From the NCBI GenBank assembly GCA_026770585.1, contig MU646582.1, forward strand, positions 319,534 to 345,413: a stretch of 25,880 nucleotides of DNA, written 5' to 3'. Source of the DNA: Baffinella frigidus (taxonomy: Eukaryota; Cryptophyceae; Cryptomonadales; Baffinellaceae). Below the pieces are notes generated by a model. It saw only the letters and a list, made by a program, of their open reading frames with translations, did not search any database and had not been told where the DNA came from. The stretch's first letter is position 1, and the number at the start of each line of letters is the position of its first letter. This document shows, piece by piece, positions 22,989 through 25,880 of the stretch. The position numbers and the translations under genes were made by a program.

Positions 22989-23075
22989 ATCAACCCCGAG
23001 ACGGTGGACGCGACCACCGGGCAGTACCCCAACATGTGGTCGGGCAAGTTCACGGTGGACTCCTGCTCGGGCTAA
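22989..23075 (+). CDS. candidate terminal exon of a split gene
   Basis: After CCTGAACACAG the frame reads INPETVDATTGQYPN, MWSGKFTVDSCSG and then TAA at 23073. All 28 sense codons end in G or C, the strongest codon bias in the window, and the phase is 0, compatible with the exon at 21078 or 22449. No family recognised. The other two frames stay open further (to 23575) but look unnatural. Confidence 0.55.
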   Translation: MNPETVDATTGQYPNMWSGKFTVDSCSG

Positions 23076-23346
23076 CGCCCCACGCTCGCTGGCTTCTGAC
23101 GCGCACGCTCCAGCCTCGATTTGGTCCTCTTCGGAGGGCTCACGCGGGGCGGGCGTCGGAGGAGAGGGTGGGGGGTCGCTGCGCCGCAACAGCTGTTGTG
23201 TGTCGCCATTCATCGGGCTGGGCGGACGGGGGTGTTCCTTGTGGTGAAGAGTACATTCTGCTGCCTGGAGCTACGCCTGGAGCCACGCGTGTGTCACCTT
23301 GCGTCCGGGACACTGAGACCGAGAGCGTACCTTCATTAGTCAACCA

Positions 23347-23410
23347 CCGAGGCTCGTCACCTGTCCGACCGAGGCTCGTCACCTGTCCGACCGAGGCTCA
23401 CAGACACACA
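23347..23410 (+). repeat. 22-bp tandem repeat related to the TGTGAGCC foldback arm
   Basis: Two full and one partial unit of CCGAGGCTCGTCACCTGTCC plus GA, ending CCGAGGCTCACAGA. The same words make up the arms of 24636-24861, so this is a one-armed relative lying just before an exon. Confidence 0.78.
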
Positions 23411-23416
23411 GCGCAG

Positions 23417-23736
23417 TGGCTCCAACGTCCCGAGGCGGGCTCGTCCTGGACTACGTGTCTCGGAAAGCCTACATGTACAGCTGTGCAGGGGTTATCCGCG
23501 ACAAGGACACACACCTCGCCATACATGTCTCCCTTAAGTGACCAACGGGCGAATAATCGCCCGTGGAAGCCCTAGGCAGGTCCTAGCTAGGGCCCTACCG
23601 TAGGGCGTATGAGCCTACTGGTCACTTAAGGGATACGGCGTGGTGCACCTTCGAGAACAAAAGTTACACCTGCACCCCGCCTGCAAACTGGGTGAAGAAA
23701 CGGCGCATGCATCAAGCTGCACAGGGGGGCAACTAG
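23417..23736 (+). CDS. exon interrupted by a TATCCC foldback; product unknown
   Basis: After the acceptor GCGCAG an open frame reads GGLVLDYVSRKAYMYSCAG, VIRDKDTHLAIHVSLK, then meets TGA inside the foldback. After the foldback the frame that begins WCTFENKSYTCTPPANW runs to TAG at 23734. If 23538-23630 (GT to AG, both supplied by the element ends) is spliced out, the two halves join in frame as ...VSLK-DTAWCTF.... Removal of the whole element 23528-23635 also keeps the frame. Cys residues and the Trp/Tyr content suggest a folded, perhaps extracellular, domain that I do not recognise. The last dozen codons are less coding-like, so the true exon may end earlier, for example at TGG|GTGAAG near 23691. 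Confidence 0.5.
23528..23635. mobile_element. TATCCC foldback inside an exon, possible intron
   Basis: A 108-bp element from TCTCCCTTAAGTGACCAACG to GGTCACTTAAGGGATA. The inner hairpin GGGCGAATAATCGCCC is intact, and the centre has CCTAGG, GGGCCCTACC and CTAGCTAG. No target duplication is visible. GT at 23538-23539 and AG at 23629-23630 are part of its terminal repeats. Confidence 0.9.
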
Positions 23737-23812
23737 CACCGCGGAAGACAGAGCACCAACATCTCAAGATCCCATGACGAGCAAGGCCTCCCGCCAGCAC
23801 ACAGGGTGGCCG

Positions 23813-24027
23813 TACAGGGGTACCTCGCTCATAAGAAACAGCCTCCCCCTAGGAGCCTACAGTAGGCCTATGCCTAGGGCCCTACGGTGGTCGTAGGGGG
23901 TGGACAGTTTAGGTCCGTTAGGTTCTTCGAGCTCCCAACATAGGCGGACACCGGAACTTGTTCTGTAGAAAGGCCATGCCTCCTTTCGGATCACATCAAG
24001 CCTTCTTATGAGCGAGGTACCCCTGTA
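23813..24027. mobile_element. TACAGGGG foldback with an inserted unit
   Basis: Left arm TACAGGGGTACCTCGCTCAT and right arm ATGAGCGAGGTACCCCTGTA. The centre CCTAGGAGCCTACAGTAGGC is followed by an extra 95-bp repeat (23910-24002). It shares its last base pair region with the next element (CCCCTGTACAGGGG at 24020-24033). Confidence 0.88.
23910..24002 (-). repeat. TTCGAGCTCCCAACATAGG repeat, copy 1
   Basis: Contains GGTTCTTCGAGCTCCCAACA and TAGGCGGACAC, ending CCTTTCGGATCACATCAAG. Copies occur at 24198-24292 (diverged) and 24552-24635 plus 24862-24872. On the minus strand all three read through a peptide with LCW and a downstream GP (LCWELEEPNGP, LCWELEEPSGP, LCWKKLKPKGP). Confidence 0.75.
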
Positions 24028-24154
24028 CAGGGGTACCTCGCTCATAAGAAACTGCCCTTCCCATAGGACCACCATAGGGCCCTAGGCATAGGCCTACTGT
24101 AGGGTCCTAGGGGGGTGCGGTTTCTTATGAGCGAGGTACCCCTTTACCCCTGTA
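24026..24154. mobile_element. TACAGGGG foldback, tandem neighbour
   Basis: TACAGGGGTACCTCGCTCAT at the left, and ATGAGCGAGGTACCCC with a slipped TTTACCCCTGTAG at the right. Its centre CATAGGACCACCATAGGGCC is inverted relative to that of 23813-24027. Confidence 0.87.
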
Positions 24155-24197
24155 GGGCGCGACCGCACCTGCATCAGCTGCATTGCACCTCGCCCTT

Positions 24198-24292
24198 GAG
24201 GTCCTTTAGGTTTCAATTTCTTCCAACATAGCCCAACGACACGCCCTTCCGTAGAAAGGATCTGCAGAGGAAGAATTTTTGCTTTCGGGTCG
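24198..24292 (-). repeat. TTCGAGCTCCCAACATAGG repeat, copy 2 (diverged)
   Basis: GAGGTCCTTTAGGTTTCAAT, TTCTTCCAACATAG and GCTTTCGGGTCG align with copies 1 and 3. An open stretch 24279-24418 follows on the plus strand but has no splice or family support. Confidence 0.6.
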
Positions 24293-24418
24293 CGTTGACT
24301 TCTCCATTGCACGGATATCTGGGGATACAACCCTTTGTAAAGTCACTCCGGTCATCCTACACGGGGTTATCCCCAGAGGAGAAAAGCCTCGCAGACGCAG
24401 CCCGAGCAGCCAAGGCAC

Positions 24419-24419
<1 letters not shown>

Positions 24420-24454
<35 letters not shown>

Positions 24455-24505
24455 AGCGAGAGAGCGAGAGAGAGGGATAGACAGAGAGAGGGGGGGAGAG
24501 AGAAA
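24420..24505 (+). repeat. GA tract
   Basis: (GA)n with GCGAGC interruptions. Arg/Glu and Ser/Leu repeat frames are artefacts. Confidence 0.9.
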
Positions 24506-24551
24506 GATGGCAGGCCCCGGGTAGCAGCATTCCGTGACGGAGAGGTCCTTG

Positions 24552-24635
24552 AGGTCCTGAAGGTTCTTCGAGCTCCCAACATAGGCGGACACTGGAACTG
24601 GCTTTACAGAAAAGCATGTTCTTCCTTTCGGATGG
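24552..24635 (-). repeat. TTCGAGCTCCCAACATAGG repeat, copy 3, split by a foldback
   Basis: GAGGTCCTGAAGGTTCTTCG to CCTTTCGGATGG, resuming as GATGGCATCAAGC at 24862. Copy 1 (CCTTTCGGATCACATCAAGC) shows the uninterrupted form. Confidence 0.78.
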
Positions 24636-24861
24636 TGTGAGCCTCGGTCGGTCAGGTGGCGAGCCTCGGTCATGGACCAGGTCGTGAGCCTCTAGTTGAG
24701 TGATCAGATATGACCCCGCTAGAGGGGAGGCGTCCCACAAGGCCCGGAGGCAACACGAGCTGGAACCAAACCTGAGTTCATTGACCGTTCACATCACTCA
24801 ACTAGAGGCTCACGACCTGGTCCATGACCGAGGCTCGCCACCTGACCGACTGAGGCTCACA
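24636..24861. mobile_element. TGTGAGCC foldback, target duplication GATGG
   Basis: Arms of 67 bp (24636-24702 and 24795-24861) start TGTGAGCCTCGGTCGGTCAG and are complementary with only one or two mismatches. They enclose a 92-bp unrelated loop. GATGG lies at 24631-24635 and 24862-24866. The interrupted repeat has an uninterrupted sister at 23910-24002. Confidence 0.92.
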
Positions 24862-24866
24862 GATGG

Positions 24867-25563
24867 CATCAAGCGGCCAGGTGCTTCATGACACTAGGAA
24901 AACCTGAAGATTCTCGAGGAGAAACGACAGGGGACAAGGAGGGGGGGGAGGGGGAGTGTCAAGGCCCCCTTTAGGTTATGAGGTGCTTCTTTGCTTTGAG
25001 GCTCTTTGGGGCGTAGTTTTGGGGGTGAATCTTGACCGGGAGGACCTTCCGACCTGTTGATGAGAGACCAATTTAGCCACCGCCCATAAGTTAACTTTTG
25101 AAACCAAAAAAATCGTGCAGGAAAAAGACTGCAGTATTTTTACGACCTTTCACTTAATCCTGATGTGGCTTTGAAAACTCCGAACTCGAACTTTCAAACC
25201 GATCCTTGGTGGGACCTTATTGCGTGGGGAATTGAACTTGACCCTTTGATGCTTTGATGCTTTGATGAAATTGCGTGAAGGGTGCGGGATTGAACTTGCA
25301 CCTTTTCATGCTTCCATGTTTTGACCTTCGTTGTGATGGCGTTTCAGGAGAGTTGTTGATGCATAGAACGGTATTGACTTTCATCTATCCACACTCCCAG
25401 ACCTCTACTCAGCTCTCATACCCCACTTTCGCTTTTGAATGTTATTTGGTTTGCGATCTGGGGTATCCGTGGTTGGAGCTCTTATGAGCCGAATCAACTG
25501 ATACCACTATGGGCCGTAGACGTGAGGTGCTGGTGTGTGTGTGTGAGCATGTGAACCACATGG
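24867..25563. other. AT-richer stretch with little recognisable content
   Basis: No foldback and no telomere-like array. A short G run lies at about 24940. TTTGATGC is repeated at 25245-25266, and GGGATTGAACTTG words recur at 25228 and 25288. A TTAACTTTTGAAAC piece near 25090 recalls CCACGCC elements. It is the longest stretch free of the window's repeats. Confidence 0.5.
25102..25257 (+). CDS. possible coding fragment, unrecognised
   Basis: A 51-codon open frame without a start, reading KRLQYFYDLSLNPDVALK and FQTDPWWDLIAWGIELDP before TGA. It is aromatic-rich and protein-like, with AT-rich codons closer to the polymerase fossil than to the GC-rich exons. It could be a decayed element gene or chance. 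Confidence 0.22.
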   Translation, partial: NQKNRAGKRLQYFYDLSLNPDVALKTPNSNFQTDPWWDLIAWGIELDPLML

Positions 25564-25668
25564 TATCCCTCAAGTGGTGAGGGGGTCGAATTCGACCCCC
25601 AATAGGTCCTAGGCAGGTCCTAGGGCCCTACGGCAGGGCGTGTGAGCCTACTCGCCACTGAAGGGATA
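25564..25668. mobile_element. TATCCC foldback, copy 4
   Basis: A 105-bp element from TATCCCTCAAGTGGTG to CGCCACTGAAGGGATA. The inner hairpin GGGGGTCGAATTCGACCCCC is perfect and unrelated to those of the other copies. The centre CCTAGGCAGGTCCTAGGGCC is shared. 25669-25842 shows nothing recognisable. Confidence 0.88.
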
Positions 25669-25842
25669 CCTTCACACTGTGTGAGCATGGGAACTAGTTG
25701 GTACACCCTCACACGCCCCACTTGAGGACAACTCTTTAGCTGGTTTTGCTGAGCCCCTTCTGTCCTTTCTGCACTGGAGGGTTTGATGATGAAAAATGGC
25801 AGGGCCATCCTGCAGGATAACCCAGTGTCCACCAACGGTGGG

Positions 25843-25880
25843 AGCTAACCCTAAGCCCTCAACCCCAAACCCTCAACCCT
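25843..25880 (-). repeat. C-rich telomere-like patch at window end
   Basis: CCCTAAG, CCCTCAA, CCCCAAA, CCCTCAA units, continuing past the window edge. Confidence 0.75.

Noticed and set aside
23036-23575. 179-codon plus-strand frame
   Set aside because: It overlaps the terminal exon and the 23417 exon in a different frame, and its composition is unnatural compared with theirs.
23857-24075. Minus-strand peptides containing FLMSEVPLYRGTSLIR and GYLAHKK (also at 6631-6831 and 22061-22333)
   Set aside because: They are translations of the TACAGGGG foldback arms, appear wherever that element occurs and carry no domain.

Overview
The window looks like nuclear DNA of a eukaryotic alga or related protist, not of a bacterium or phage. 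It has degenerate telomere-like arrays built on TTTAGGG/CCCTAAA, long CT/GA and TA microsatellites, GT-AG bounded exon-like pieces with GC-rich third codon positions, and dozens of short foldback (hairpin) elements. I see no ribosome-binding-site-led operons, rRNA or convincing tRNA. I cannot name the species. Nearly all long open frames are translations of microsatellites or of repeats.

Layout. 1-2460: telomere-like G-rich arrays, a CT tract and nested foldback elements. 2690-5280: foldbacks, repeat blocks and one AT-rich fossil of a protein-primed B-family DNA polymerase (Polinton/Maverick or related virus type) at 3797-3964. 5280-10100: dense foldbacks of several families. 10150-11800: a complex tandem array with a perfect 180-bp duplication. 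11800-16600: minisatellites, CT/GA/TA tracts and higher-order duplications interrupted by foldbacks. 16600-18100: more foldbacks. 18171-23736: the only stretch with believable host coding sequence, made of a minus-strand exon for a secreted protein (18171-18722), a plus-strand split gene (exons at 19475, 19952, 21078 and 22989, phases compatible) and another plus-strand exon (23417-23736) interrupted by a foldback. 23813-25880: foldbacks, a GA tract, a mostly featureless AT-richer stretch and C-rich telomere-like repeats at the end.

Main result. The foldbacks form a modular system. At least eight elements of 140-166 bp start with TNAT, end with ATNA and are flanked by perfect 4-bp direct duplications (GACT, ACAT, AATC, GATC, AGAC, AATT, ACCT, GCAT). 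They have different arms and different centres, and two have an approximate empty site elsewhere in the window. Other families are defined by CTAGCTC, CCACGCC, CCACTTAGC, TATCCC, TACAGGGG, CCACACAGC and TGTGAGCC ends. Across families, the two arms of one copy match each other far better than they match the same arm in a sister copy, and paired substitutions preserve the hairpin. A small vocabulary (CCTAGG, CCTACGGTAGG) recurs at the centre of families whose ends are unrelated. One TATCCC element sits inside an open exon and has GT and AG placed so that splicing would keep the frame, which suggests an introner-like role.
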